DNA of 64,000 bases from Flavobacterium sp. SM15. Lineage in GTDB: Bacteria > Bacteroidota > Bacteroidia > Flavobacteriales > Flavobacteriaceae. How positions within the stretch are numbered: the stretch's first letter is position 1; each line of letters opens with the position of its first letter. The translations under genes and the position numbers were made by a program. Location: contig NZ_JAKLTO010000003.1 of assembly GCF_022012335.1 (NCBI RefSeq), positions 372,001 to 436,000 of the forward strand. Reading direction: 5' to 3'. Positions 56,056 to 63,792 of the stretch are shown here, piece after piece. Under the pieces are notes generated by a model, which made no database searches, had not been told where the DNA came from, and saw only the letters and a list, made by a program, of their open reading frames with translations.

Positions 56056-56871
56056 TTATTTTAAAATAATGACCAAAAGCCACCAAAAAACCGGCACACT
56101 TTCCACCCAAAAATAAGTGTAATATTCCGAACGTTTCGGGCTGGCAAAAACAGTAAACACAGCAATTACTCCTATCAATATAAAATTAATCCAGAGTTGG
56201 ATTATTTGAAAATCCGATTTTAAAAACTCCAGACAATAAAATGGAATCAATAAAAAAAGATTAAGCCATTTAGTTTTCTTCACGCCAAGTTTTTGCGGAA
56301 CGGTTTGTAAAGAAGCGTCGTCGTGTTTCAGGTCGATGATTTCAAAGATTAAAATTAGGATAATCACCAGTAAAAAGCGCTGGCAAAATTTTAACCACAC
56401 ATCCTGTGAAAGCGGTAAATCGGCATTGATAATCGGAAGAAAAAGAGTAATGCCCGCCCAACAAAATGCAACTATGTAAATTTTAACCCCTGCCCAATTT
56501 CGCGCATTGCCAATCTTCGGAAAAACCGGCAGTGTATACAACATCGTGAGTCCTAAAAAAGCCACAGAAACAATTTGCGTCTGACGTTCCAATTGAAAAA
56601 AACAATACGCCGCAGCCAAAAAAGAAGCGAAACTCAAGACAACAATCGCTTTTCGTTCAGGTGTCATTTTTAATTTTTTAGCGCGCACCAACTCATCGTA
56701 TTTCACGAAGTTATACCCCACTATCGTTCCAAAAAAAGCAAAAAATGCCATTGGCGGATTGTAGTCAATATGAAAAAAATGAAAGGTCATACGAACCAGG
56801 GCATAGACTGCTAAAGCCACATGCACACTTCCGTGTAAATACAAGTCGAATATGCGTTTGAGTAGTTGCAT
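56056..56871 (-). CDS. Divergent UbiA-superfamily membrane protein
   Basis: 271 residues, about eight to nine hydrophobic helices. FEIIDLKHDDASLQTVPQKLGVKK (176-199) resembles the second UbiA Asp motif region; the first motif NDxxDxxxD reads NFVKYDELVRA (54-64), so it is degenerate. Activity as an aromatic or polyprenyl transferase is uncertain. ATG at 56871 is preferred: the longer reading from 56889 uses TTG and lies upstream of the promoter box 56877-56884. Divergent from gcvP. Confidence 0.7.
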   Translation of the reverse strand: MQLLKRIFDLYLHGSVHVALAVYALVRMTFHFFHIDYNPPMAFFAFFGTIVGYNFVKYDELVRAKKLKMTPERKAIVVLSFASFLAAAYCFFQLERQTQIVSVAFLGLTMLYTLPVFPKIGNARNWAGVKIYIVAFCWAGITLFLPIINADLPLSQDVWLKFCQRFLLVIILILIFEIIDLKHDDASLQTVPQKLGVKKTKWLNLFLLIPFYCLEFLKSDFQIIQLWINFILIGVIAVFTVFASPKRSEYYTYFWVESVPVFWWLLVIILK

Positions 56872-56876
56872 ACTTA

Positions 56877-56884
56877 CAAAAGTA
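56877..56884 (-). promoter_or_regulatory. -7 box directly before the UbiA-like gene
   Basis: TACTTTTG on the minus strand, exact consensus, ending 5 nt before the ATG at 56871, so the message is probably leaderless. It helps fix the start codon. Confidence 0.5.
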
Positions 56885-57052
56885 ATCAATATGTTAATAA
56901 CCTTCGTTTTTGGTTAAAAATTCCTCCAAAAAATGACGTTAAAAAACAAGATTATTAGCAGATTAATAATTATTTTTGTTCGCTTTTAAAACACAACTTA
57001 TACCGTTTGCGGTTCTGCCCCAAACACTTAAACAAACAGTACAGAACAACTG

Positions 57053-59902
57053 ATGAAAACAGATGCATTTGCTTTAAGACACATTGGCCCGAGAGAATCG
57101 GACCTGCAACACATGTTCAAAACCATTGGCGTGAAGGACATGACCCAATTGCTTTACGAAACATTCCCTGACGGAATCCGTTTAAAACAAGATATTGAAT
57201 TAGACCCGGCCATGACGGAATACGAGTATGCCACTCATATTACACAGTTGGGCGCTAAAAACAAAGTATTCAAATCGTACATCGGTTTGGGATACCATCC
57301 TGCGATTGTTCCGCCGGTGATCCAAAGAAACATTTTCGAAAATCCGGGATGGTATACGGCTTATACTCCGTACCAGGCTGAAATTGCACAAGGTCGTTTA
57401 GAGGCTTTGTTGAACTACCAGACAACCATCATCGAATTAACCGGAATGGAAATCGCAAACGCTTCACTTCTTGACGAAGGAACAGCTGCAGCAGAAGCCA
57501 TGACCTTACTTTTCGACGTAAGAACGCGTGACCAAAAGAAAAATAACATTAATAAGTTCTTCGTTTCGGAAGAAATTTTACCCCAGACCTTATCGATTTT
57601 ACAAACACGTTCAACACCACTAAACATTGAACTAGTGGTTGGTAATCATGAAACTTTTGATTTTTCAGAAGATTTCTTCGGGGCAATTTTACAATACCCT
57701 GGTAAATACGGACAGGTTTTCGATTACGCAGGTTTTATCAACACTGCAAAATCAAAAGAAATTAAAGTAGCCGTTGCTGCTGATATCTTATCGTTGGTAA
57801 AATTGACTTCTCCGGGAGAATTAGGAGCGGATGTTGTAGTGGGAACTACACAACGTTTCGGTATTCCGATGGGTTACGGAGGTCCTCACGCAGGTTACTT
57901 TGCCACCAAAGAAGAATACAAACGTTCCATGCCCGGTAGAATCATTGGAGTTTCTATCGATGTGAACGGAAACCGTGCTTTACGTATGGCATTAGGTACT
58001 CGTGAGCAGCATATCAAACGTGAAAAAGCGACTTCTAACATCTGTACTGCTCAGGTATTGTTAGCAGTTATGGCGGGAATGTATGCGGTTTACCACGGTC
58101 CGAAAGGATTACAGTACATCGCTGATAAAGTACACGCTTCGGCGGTTACAGCTGCAAAAGCATTATCAATTATCGGTGTAAACCAAGTGAACTCTGCGTT
58201 CTTCGATACGATTTTAGTTAAAGCTGATGCTGCTAAAGTAAGAGCAATTGCTGAGAAAAACGAAGTAAACTTCTTCTATCCTAATAACGACAGCGTATCG
58301 ATTTCTTTCAACGAAACGACTTCCCTTTCAGACATCAACACGATTGTGGCGATTTTTGCAGAGGCAGCAGGAAAATCTGCAGTACACGTTTCCCAATTGG
58401 AGAACACAGCGCAGTTACCTGAGAAACTAATCCGTACCTCATCGTTCTTACAGCACGAAGTATTCAACAACCATCATTCTGAAAGCCAGTTGATGCGTTA
58501 TATCAAAAAATTAGAGCGTAAAGACTTATCGTTGAACCACTCAATGATTTCTTTAGGTTCTTGTACCATGAAATTGAACGCAGCAGCAGAAATGTTACCA
58601 CTTTCAATGCCAAACTGGAACAGCATTCACCCATTCGCTCCGGCTGATCAGGCACAAGGTTATCTGACAATGCTTAGAAAATTAGAGCAGCAATTGAACG
58701 TAGTAACCGGCTTCAAAGGAACTTCGTTACAACCAAACTCTGGCGCTCAAGGTGAGTACGCTGGACTTATGGCGATTCGTGCGTACCACATCTCAAGAGG
58801 CGAAGGACACCGTAACGTTTGTTTGATTCCATCTTCTGCTCACGGAACCAATCCGGCTTCTGCTGCAATGGCAGGAATGAAAATCATCGTAACAAAAACG
58901 ACTCCGGAAGGAAACATCGACGTAGAAGATTTAAGAGCAAGAGCCATCGAGCACAAAGACGACTTGTCTTGTTTGATGGTAACCTACCCTTCTACTCACG
59001 GGGTTTACGAATCTTCAATTATTGAAATCACAAAATTAATCCACGATAATGGCGGATTAGTATATATGGACGGAGCAAACATGAACGCACAGGTAGGATT
59101 AACAAATCCTGCTACTATTGGTGCTGATGTTTGTCACCTTAACTTACACAAGACTTTCGCTATCCCTCACGGTGGTGGTGGACCGGGTGTTGGACCAATC
59201 TGTGTGAACGAGAAATTGGTAGACTTCTTACCTACAAACCCGGTTGTGGCAACGGGTGGTAAAGATGCTATCTCGGCTATTTCAGCTGCTCCGTATGGTT
59301 CGGCTTTAGTATGTTTGATCTCGTACGGTTATATCACTATGTTAGGAGCTGAAGGTTTACGTTCAGCTACAGAACACGCTATTTTGAACGCTAACTATAT
59401 GAAAGCGCGTTTGGAAGAGCATTATCCAATTTTATATTCAGGAGAATGCGGACGTGCCGCTCACGAAATGATCTTAGACTGCCGTGAGTTCAAACAAAAC
59501 GGTATCGAAGTAACCGACATCGCTAAACGTTTAATGGATTACGGTTTCCACGCACCAACAGTATCGTTCCCAGTTGCGGGCACATTAATGGTTGAGCCTA
59601 CGGAGTCTGAAGATTTAGCAGAGTTAGACCGTTTCTGTGACGCGATGATTTCCATCAGAAAAGAAATCGCTAACGTTACTGCAGAAGACACAAACAACCC
59701 TCTTAAGAATGCACCTCACACACTAGCAATGCTAACCGCTGAGCGTTGGGACTTCCCATACTCAAGAGAGAAAGCTGCATATCCATTGGAATACATTGCA
59801 GATAACAAATTCTGGCCTTCTGTGCGTCGTGTAGATGATGCTTTTGGGGATAGAAACCTTGTTTGTTCTTGTGCGCCGATTGAAGCATATATTGAGAATT
59901 AA
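57053..59902 (+). CDS. gcvP: Glycine dehydrogenase (aminomethyl-transferring), P protein
   Basis: 949 residues, full-length single-chain P protein (two homologous halves). Decarboxylates glycine and passes the aminomethyl group to lipoyl-GcvH. N-terminal FALRHIGPRESDLQHMFKTI, YIGLGYHPAIVPPVIQRN, C-terminal half with SLGSCTMKLNAAAEM, AHGTNPASAAMAGM and the PLP lysine Lys700 in LNLHKTFAIPHGGGGPG. gcvT/gcvH are not adjacent. No glycine-riboswitch-like structure was recognised in the 163 nt upstream. Confidence 0.97.
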   Translation: MKTDAFALRHIGPRESDLQHMFKTIGVKDMTQLLYETFPDGIRLKQDIELDPAMTEYEYATHITQLGAKNKVFKSYIGLGYHPAIVPPVIQRNIFENPGWYTAYTPYQAEIAQGRLEALLNYQTTIIELTGMEIANASLLDEGTAAAEAMTLLFDVRTRDQKKNNINKFFVSEEILPQTLSILQTRSTPLNIELVVGNHETFDFSEDFFGAILQYPGKYGQVFDYAGFINTAKSKEIKVAVAADILSLVKLTSPGELGADVVVGTTQRFGIPMGYGGPHAGYFATKEEYKRSMPGRIIGVSIDVNGNRALRMALGTREQHIKREKATSNICTAQVLLAVMAGMYAVYHGPKGLQYIADKVHASAVTAAKALSIIGVNQVNSAFFDTILVKADAAKVRAIAEKNEVNFFYPNNDSVSISFNETTSLSDINTIVAIFAEAAGKSAVHVSQLENTAQLPEKLIRTSSFLQHEVFNNHHSESQLMRYIKKLERKDLSLNHSMISLGSCTMKLNAAAEMLPLSMPNWNSIHPFAPADQAQGYLTMLRKLEQQLNVVTGFKGTSLQPNSGAQGEYAGLMAIRAYHISRGEGHRNVCLIPSSAHGTNPASAAMAGMKIIVTKTTPEGNIDVEDLRARAIEHKDDLSCLMVTYPSTHGVYESSIIEITKLIHDNGGLVYMDGANMNAQVGLTNPATIGADVCHLNLHKTFAIPHGGGGPGVGPICVNEKLVDFLPTNPVVATGGKDAISAISAAPYGSALVCLISYGYITMLGAEGLRSATEHAILNANYMKARLEEHYPILYSGECGRAAHEMILDCREFKQNGIEVTDIAKRLMDYGFHAPTVSFPVAGTLMVEPTESEDLAELDRFCDAMISIRKEIANVTAEDTNNPLKNAPHTLAMLTAERWDFPYSREKAAYPLEYIADNKFWPSVRRVDDAFGDRNLVCSCAPIEAYIEN

Positions 59903-59920
59903 TCTTTTTATTTTTATAAT

Positions 59921-59951
59921 AAAAGCCCTTTCTAACGAAAGGGCTTTTTTG
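59921..59951 (+). terminator. Terminator of gcvP
   Basis: Perfect 12-bp stem AAAAGCCCTTTC / GAAAGGGCTTTT with loop TAAC and T run. Confidence 0.92.
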
Positions 59952-60002
59952 TTACTTCTTTTGTTTTATACAAGACAATCAATTCATCAATGTTATTCTG
60001 TA

Positions 60003-60199
60003 CTTTGTCTTGATACAAATCGAAGATTCAACGAATACTAAAGCAAAATAATACCTTATGAGTTAAAGTACCAAAAATCAAGACTGGAACACTCCGCCTA
60101 AAAAATAAAACCAATTCCTAAATTCTCCGAACTCGCTAGCGCTCAGACAACGGATAATTCTTAACGGAATTGATTTCATTTTTCTTAACGGCTCCGTGT
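60003..60199 (+). repeat. Dispersed structured element, copy A
   Basis: About 200 bp, aligned over its whole length with 63793-64000 in the same orientation (shared blocks TTCAACGAATAC, ATGAGTTAAA, CAAGACTGGAAC, TTTTTCTTAACGGCTCCG). Contains three pairs of inverted arms: GTCTTGAT/ATCAAGAC, CAATTCC (60112-60118)/GGAATTG (60166-60172), and AATTCTCCG (60121-60129)/CGGATAATT (60151-60159). The arms change in step with those of copy B. No reading frame of note. Confidence 0.85.
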
Positions 60200-60446
60200 C
60201 CCTAGGTCGGGAGGCGCTTTGATTGTCGTTTTTCTTTTATACTTCGTATGCTGGCTGAAGATTGCCATCACTTTGTCATTTCTAGCGAAATGGCTATTAT
60301 TTTTCACAGTAAATTAAAAAATAAAAACACATTTAATAATTATATTGACATTCCCGTAACGTTTTCATAAAAATAAGCCATAAAACTGCTTTTTTAAACG
60401 GTTCCCCATATAGAATGCTTAACTTAGTACTATTGAAACCTACGTC
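60200..60446 (+). other. Non-coding stretch before the KAS III-like gene
   Basis: With copy A this completes a 544-nt gap after gcvP. It starts with a GC-richer patch containing CCTAGGTCGGGAGGCGC, continues AT-rich, and has TACTATTG (one mismatch to the -7 box) ~18 nt before the gene at 60447. No tRNA, small ORF or clear promoter seen. Confidence 0.5.
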
Positions 60447-61505
60447 ATGGCTATAAAAATAACGGGGTCAGGAAGTTACATTCCCACCCAAATTGTTACA
60501 AATACCGATTTTGCACGACATCAATTTCTTAACGAGGACGGTTCCACTTATGCCGTTCCCAACGAGGTAATTGCCGAGAAATTCCTGGACATTACCGGAA
60601 TTGAAGAACGTCGTTATGTTGAAAATCATTTAAACACTTCCGACATTGCGTTCTTTGCCGCTGAAAAAGCGATAGAAAATGCCAAGATCGATCCGGAAAC
60701 ACTGGATTACCTTATTGTAGCTCATAACTTTGGAGATGTGCGTCACGGCGCGATTCAAAGCGATACCGTACCTAGTGTGGCGTCACGCGTGAAAAACAAA
60801 CTAAAGATCAAAAACCCGAAATGTGTGGCCTATGATGTAATGTTCGGCTGCCCGGGTTGGATTGAAGGCATGATTCAGGCGCAGGCTTTTATTAAAGCAG
60901 GTATGGCCAAGAAATGTTTGGTAATTGGTGCCGAAACGCTTTCCCGAGTAGTTGATATGCACGACAGAGACAGTATGATTTATTCGGATGGTGCAGGCGC
61001 TACAGTTTTGGAAGAAGTGGAAGGTACAGACGGCATACTGGCACACGAAACCGCCTCTTTCACCTATCAGGAAGCTAACTTTTTGTTCTTCGGAAAATCC
61101 TACAACAAAGACCACAACCCTGATGTACGTTATATTAAAATGTACGGGCGTAAAATTTACGAGTTTGCCCTTAGCCAAGTGCCGCAAGCTATGAAATCCT
61201 GTCTGGAGAAAAGCGGCATACCAATTTCCGATGTTAAAAAGATTCTGATTCATCAGGCGAATGAAAAAATGGACGAAGCCATAGTGCAGCGTTTTTTCAA
61301 ACTTTATAAGTTGACACCGCCCGAAAACGTAATGCCGATGAACATTAAAAAGTTAGGCAACAGCAGTGTGGCGACCATCCCGACCTTATACGATTTAATT
61401 CTGAAAGGCGAGATTGAAAATCAGGAACTGAACGAAGGCGATGTGGTTTTGTTTGCTTCTGTTGGTGCGGGTATGAATATTAATGCGTTTGTGTATCGAT
61501 GCTAA
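60447..61505 (+). CDS. 3-oxoacyl-ACP synthase III-like protein (KAS III family)
   Basis: 352 residues, thiolase fold. Catalytic Cys135 in FGCPGWIEGM, His269 in ILIHQANEKMD, Asn305 in KLGNSSVATIP, the complete KAS III triad. N-terminal KITGSGSYIPTQIVTNTDFA. Condenses an acyl-CoA starter with malonyl-ACP in the classical reaction. It is longer than housekeeping FabH (~320-330) and no fab or acyl-carrier gene is adjacent; copies of dispersed repeats flank it. It may be a specialised starter synthase rather than the main FabH. Confidence 0.88.
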   Translation: MAIKITGSGSYIPTQIVTNTDFARHQFLNEDGSTYAVPNEVIAEKFLDITGIEERRYVENHLNTSDIAFFAAEKAIENAKIDPETLDYLIVAHNFGDVRHGAIQSDTVPSVASRVKNKLKIKNPKCVAYDVMFGCPGWIEGMIQAQAFIKAGMAKKCLVIGAETLSRVVDMHDRDSMIYSDGAGATVLEEVEGTDGILAHETASFTYQEANFLFFGKSYNKDHNPDVRYIKMYGRKIYEFALSQVPQAMKSCLEKSGIPISDVKKILIHQANEKMDEAIVQRFFKLYKLTPPENVMPMNIKKLGNSSVATIPTLYDLILKGEIENQELNEGDVVLFASVGAGMNINAFVYRC

Positions 61506-61557
61506 CGTAATTACGAATTATAAATTATGAGTTATGAATTGTGACTCTTTGATATAG

Positions 61558-61585
61558 ACCCTGTACTTTTTGTATGGGGTTTTTC
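61558..61585 (+). terminator. Terminator after the KAS III-like gene
   Basis: ACCCTGTAC / GTATGGGGT stem (9 bp, two G-U) with loop TTTTT, then T4-C-T4. Confidence 0.65.
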
Positions 61586-61609
61586 TTTTCCTGCATTTTG
61601 CATACACAG

Positions 61610-61652
61610 TCATTGTGAGCACAGTGGAAAGCGAACAGACGAAGTAATCTCA
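61610..61652 (+). repeat. ATTGCGAGG-type small dispersed repeat, degenerate copy
   Basis: Reads GTCATTGTGAGC...GACGAAGTAATCTC, a decayed form of the widespread GTCATTGCGAGG...ACGAAGCAATCTC repeat. A second copy is at 63706-63735. Confidence 0.55.
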
Positions 61653-61671
61653 ATATCACTGAATTTAGTGA

Positions 61672-61702
61672 TTGTGCAAGTGACTAATTATCGGTACGTT
61701 TG
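61672..61702 (+). promoter_or_regulatory. Promoter of the LolA-like gene
   Basis: TTG (61672-61674), 20 nt, TACGTTTG (61695-61702), perfect boxes. It sits on the TTG at 61700 of the longer reading, so the ATG at 61745 must be the start; leader ~36 nt. Confidence 0.7.
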
Positions 61703-61744
61703 CGGCAAATAAAAATTTTGAATTATAAAATCTACCGAAAACTC

Positions 61745-62458
61745 ATGAAAAATACATTATTTATCTCCTTGTTTATCGTTGCCTTGATACTACCTACAAG
61801 CTCGTTCGCTCAGATGTCTAATGAAAATAAAGCAGTTGAAATAGTTGAAAAAGCAATTAAGGCAATGGGCGGTAAAGATTTCTTAAAAAGCATCACTACC
61901 TTATATACAGATTCAAAAACAACCATGGAAGGTCATGAGGTGAATTGGATAACCAAAGAGATGCTACCCAACAAAGGAAGTTTTGACATTGTTTTTCAGG
62001 GAAGAACCGTTTATAAATCCTGGTTTGACGGTACGACAGGGTATGAATTAGCAGCGGGAGAAAGAAAGTTAGCGAACCAGGATGAATTCAAAAATAAAAA
62101 ATACAAGAAAAATATTTTTAATGAATTCGACTATTTAGATAAAACGTTGTACACGCTTGAATACATCGGTGAAGAAAAAGCAAACGGTTTAGTTTGCCAA
62201 AAAATCAAGACAACTTTAGCGAACGGAGAAGTAAAATATTTATATTACTCGAATGAGACAGGCCTGCAAATAAAAGAGGAAACCGTTGCCAATGCAGAGA
62301 CAGGTTCGTTCAGTTCTGTCCTTTTCGGCGGCTATAAAAAATACGGAAATCTAACCTATTACAGTACAATGACATTTTTAGCGGAAGGTAATAATCAAAC
62401 TGCAACAGTTCTTGAATTGTATTATAATAAAGGGATTTCTCAGGAAGATTTTAAATAA
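61745..62458 (+). CDS. Secreted LolA/lipoprotein-sorting-fold-like protein
   Basis: 237 residues. Signal peptide MKNTLFISLFIVALILPTSS ending FAQ. The mature part AVEIVEKAIKAMGGKDFLKS, a repeated beta pattern (TLYTDSKTTMEGHEVNWITK, YLYYSNETGLQIKEETVAN) and YKKYGNLTYYSTMTF look like the half-barrel fold of LolA/outer-membrane lipoprotein-sorting proteins and RseB N-domains. No specific function. Own promoter and terminator. Confidence 0.75.
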   Translation: MKNTLFISLFIVALILPTSSFAQMSNENKAVEIVEKAIKAMGGKDFLKSITTLYTDSKTTMEGHEVNWITKEMLPNKGSFDIVFQGRTVYKSWFDGTTGYELAAGERKLANQDEFKNKKYKKNIFNEFDYLDKTLYTLEYIGEEKANGLVCQKIKTTLANGEVKYLYYSNETGLQIKEETVANAETGSFSSVLFGGYKKYGNLTYYSTMTFLAEGNNQTATVLELYYNKGISQEDFK

Positions 62459-62465
62459 TAAGACT

Positions 62466-62499
62466 AAAAAAGGGCAACTCAATGGAGCTGCCCTTTTTT
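62466..62499. terminator. Bidirectional terminator
   Basis: AAAAAAGGGCA...TGCCCTTTTTT with an inner CTC/GAG pairing around AATG; lies between convergent stops at 62458 (+) and 62501 (-). Confidence 0.9.
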
Positions 62500-62500
62500 G

Positions 62501-62911
62501 TTACTGTAATGTTCCCCTATGTGCGGTTAGGCTCGTGATGAAGGTGTCTACTTCGATAAGTTCTTTGCTGATGCGCTCCAGTTCCAATTCCTTTTCCAGC
62601 AAGGCAACAGAACCATAATTTTCCCTGCGGGTTTCTAAAACAAATTGCCTGTATTCCAAGCGTTTTTTCTTTTTGATGGCTTCCTCCCTTGTGGTACCTT
62701 CCGATACAACAGCAAGTACCTGATCGTTTGCGGCAATTTCAATCAGCACACCCTGTAAGATGGCATCAATCTCTACCGAAGTGGTCCCATAGGTCGCCAC
62801 CGCGTACTCCTCATTCATCTTTTTACGGGTTAAACCGGTTTTCTCTTTGTTAGCCCATGCCAATAATACGTCGCAATCGGTTACTGTGGTAATTCTGTTC
62901 AATGAATACAT
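62501..62911 (-). CDS. Small coiled-coil protein of unknown function
   Basis: 136 residues, no signal peptide. N-terminal ~50 residues (SLNRITTVTDCDVLLAWANK, with an EKTGLTRKKMNEEYAVATYG segment), then helical with a heptad-like region from ~80 to 130 (EAIKKKKRLEYRQFVLETRR, LLEKELELERISKELIEVD). Not recognised. Same strand as, and 145 nt downstream of, the HTH gene; its KKKRLEY and EKELELE segments resemble KRHLEY and EKELELLE of that protein, so the two may be related or interact. Confidence 0.7.
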   Translation of the reverse strand: MYSLNRITTVTDCDVLLAWANKEKTGLTRKKMNEEYAVATYGTTSVEIDAILQGVLIEIAANDQVLAVVSEGTTREEAIKKKKRLEYRQFVLETRRENYGSVALLEKELELERISKELIEVDTFITSLTAHRGTLQ

Positions 62912-62950
62912 AATTTAAATTTTTAAAGGTTTATAATACCAAGTCATTTT

Positions 62951-62978
62951 CAAATGTGATGCCAAAAAATTCCCACAA
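62951..62978 (-). promoter_or_regulatory. Promoter candidate for the coiled-coil gene
   Basis: Minus strand TTG (62976-62978), 17 nt, CACATTTG (62951-62958), one mismatch; 39 nt before the ATG. Confidence 0.4.
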
Positions 62979-63056
62979 ATAATACTGTGAGAAAATTTAA
63001 CATTTTGTAGGAAAAACAAACCTTTCAATGATTTAATTTATGTTGTTGATTCTCAA

Positions 63057-63584
63057 TTATTTTTCTCCCTCAGTCATTTTATTTTCGATTTTCAATTTTA
63101 ACATTTCGAGGTTTTCCTTTTGCAGTTGCAGTTCTTCGAGTTTGTACAGGCTCTGTTTTTTTAAGGTAGCTAAAGCCCTGCTTCGGATACTCTGTATAAA
63201 ATATTTGTCTGCCTTACCCTCCTGCTGCCCTTCTAAAAAGCACATCGTTTCCAGGGCTGCAAAACTTTCGGCACGCCGGATTTCCAACAATTCAAGTTCC
63301 TTTTCGACCTGACCCAATTTCACCTGTACTCTTAAATATTCGAGATGCCTTTTTTCTTTGGCCTGCTCCTGCTCTGCTTTGATAAGCTGCTGCGCTTCTT
63401 TGGATCGTTCTTTTTTGTGCTGTACGCCCTTCATTAAAGCAGCAAAGAATACCAATGCCTCAACAGGCAGCGAACGCTTCCCCGACTTAAACATCGACCA
63501 CTGGCTGGCGTGAATGCCCAGCAGCAGTGCCATTTCTTCCTGCGTTAAGCCTAAGAGGTTTTTTAAGGGAGTCGTGTTTTTCAT
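63057..63584 (-). CDS. HTH (XRE-like) protein with long coiled coil
   Basis: 175 residues. Residues ~8-45 form a helix-turn-helix (LGLTQEEMALLLGIHASQWS then MFKSGKRSLP) like the XRE/cI family. From ~55 to the end it is charged and helical with coiled-coil periodicity (KEAQQLIKAEQEQAKEKRHL, EKELELLEIRRAESFAALE, LEELQLQKENLEMLKLKIE), suited to oligomerisation. The promoter region carries a phased dyad array (63587-63699) that overlaps its -7 box, so autoregulation is the simplest reading. No other gene of a known toxin-antitoxin or phage immunity module is recognised. Confidence 0.82.
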   Translation of the reverse strand: MKNTTPLKNLLGLTQEEMALLLGIHASQWSMFKSGKRSLPVEALVFFAALMKGVQHKKERSKEAQQLIKAEQEQAKEKRHLEYLRVQVKLGQVEKELELLEIRRAESFAALETMCFLEGQQEGKADKYFIQSIRSRALATLKKQSLYKLEELQLQKENLEMLKLKIENKMTEGEK

Positions 63585-63586
63585 TT

Positions 63587-63699
63587 GTGTTAGTGTTGGT
63601 TGTTTTTCAAACTTAACACAAAAATTGTGTTAAACATTAAAATGTTTCGACTTTAACACGATTTTTGTGTTAAAGTTTTTAAAAATGATGGTTTAACAC
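63587..63699 (-). promoter_or_regulatory. Phased operator array before the HTH gene
   Basis: Two full dyads TTAACAC-N7-GTGTTAA at 63613-63633 and 63653-63673, flanked by half-sites GTGTTAG (63587-63593) and TTAACAC (63693-63699). Every half-site repeats at exactly 40 bp (63613, 63653, 63693; 63587, 63627, 63667). Between the dyads is another perfect one, AAACATT-AA-AATGTTT (63632-63647). Confidence 0.8.
63608..63615 (-). promoter_or_regulatory. -7 box of the HTH gene
   Basis: TAAGTTTG on the minus strand, exact consensus, 23 nt before the ATG and overlapping the first half-site of the dyad at 63613-63633. No canonical TTG at -33. Confidence 0.55.
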
Positions 63700-63705
63700 G
63701 GTTTG

Positions 63706-63735
63706 TTATTGCGAGGAGGGACGACGAAGCAATCT
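63706..63735 (+). repeat. ATTGCGAGG-type small dispersed repeat
   Basis: Reads TTATTGCGAGGAGGGACGAC then GAAGCAATCT, closer to the common form than the copy at 61610-61652. It lies at the distal end of the operator array. Confidence 0.55.
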
Positions 63736-63792
63736 TATGTTGTTTTGTACTTTGTTTTGACGTAAACCTGCGGTATAGCTAATTCTGTATTA

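Noticed and set aside
56056..56889. TTG start at 56889 for the UbiA-like protein
   Set aside because: It precedes the TACTTTTG box; ATG at 56871 is better placed.
56890..57052. Glycine riboswitch upstream of gcvP
   Set aside because: No tandem aptamer-like helices or conserved core sequences were visible in the 163-nt gap.
59903..60446. tRNA or small RNA gene in the gap after gcvP
   Set aside because: No cloverleaf with TTC/GGTTC T-arm or CCA end was found; the inverted arms belong to the dispersed element.
60801..61253. 150-codon minus-strand frame inside the KAS III-like gene
   Set aside because: Lies wholly opposite a well-supported gene with all catalytic residues; no promoter or family resemblance.
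61700..62458. TTG start at 61700 for the LolA-like protein
   Set aside because: That TTG is part of the TACGTTTG promoter box; ATG at 61745 gives a normal signal peptide.
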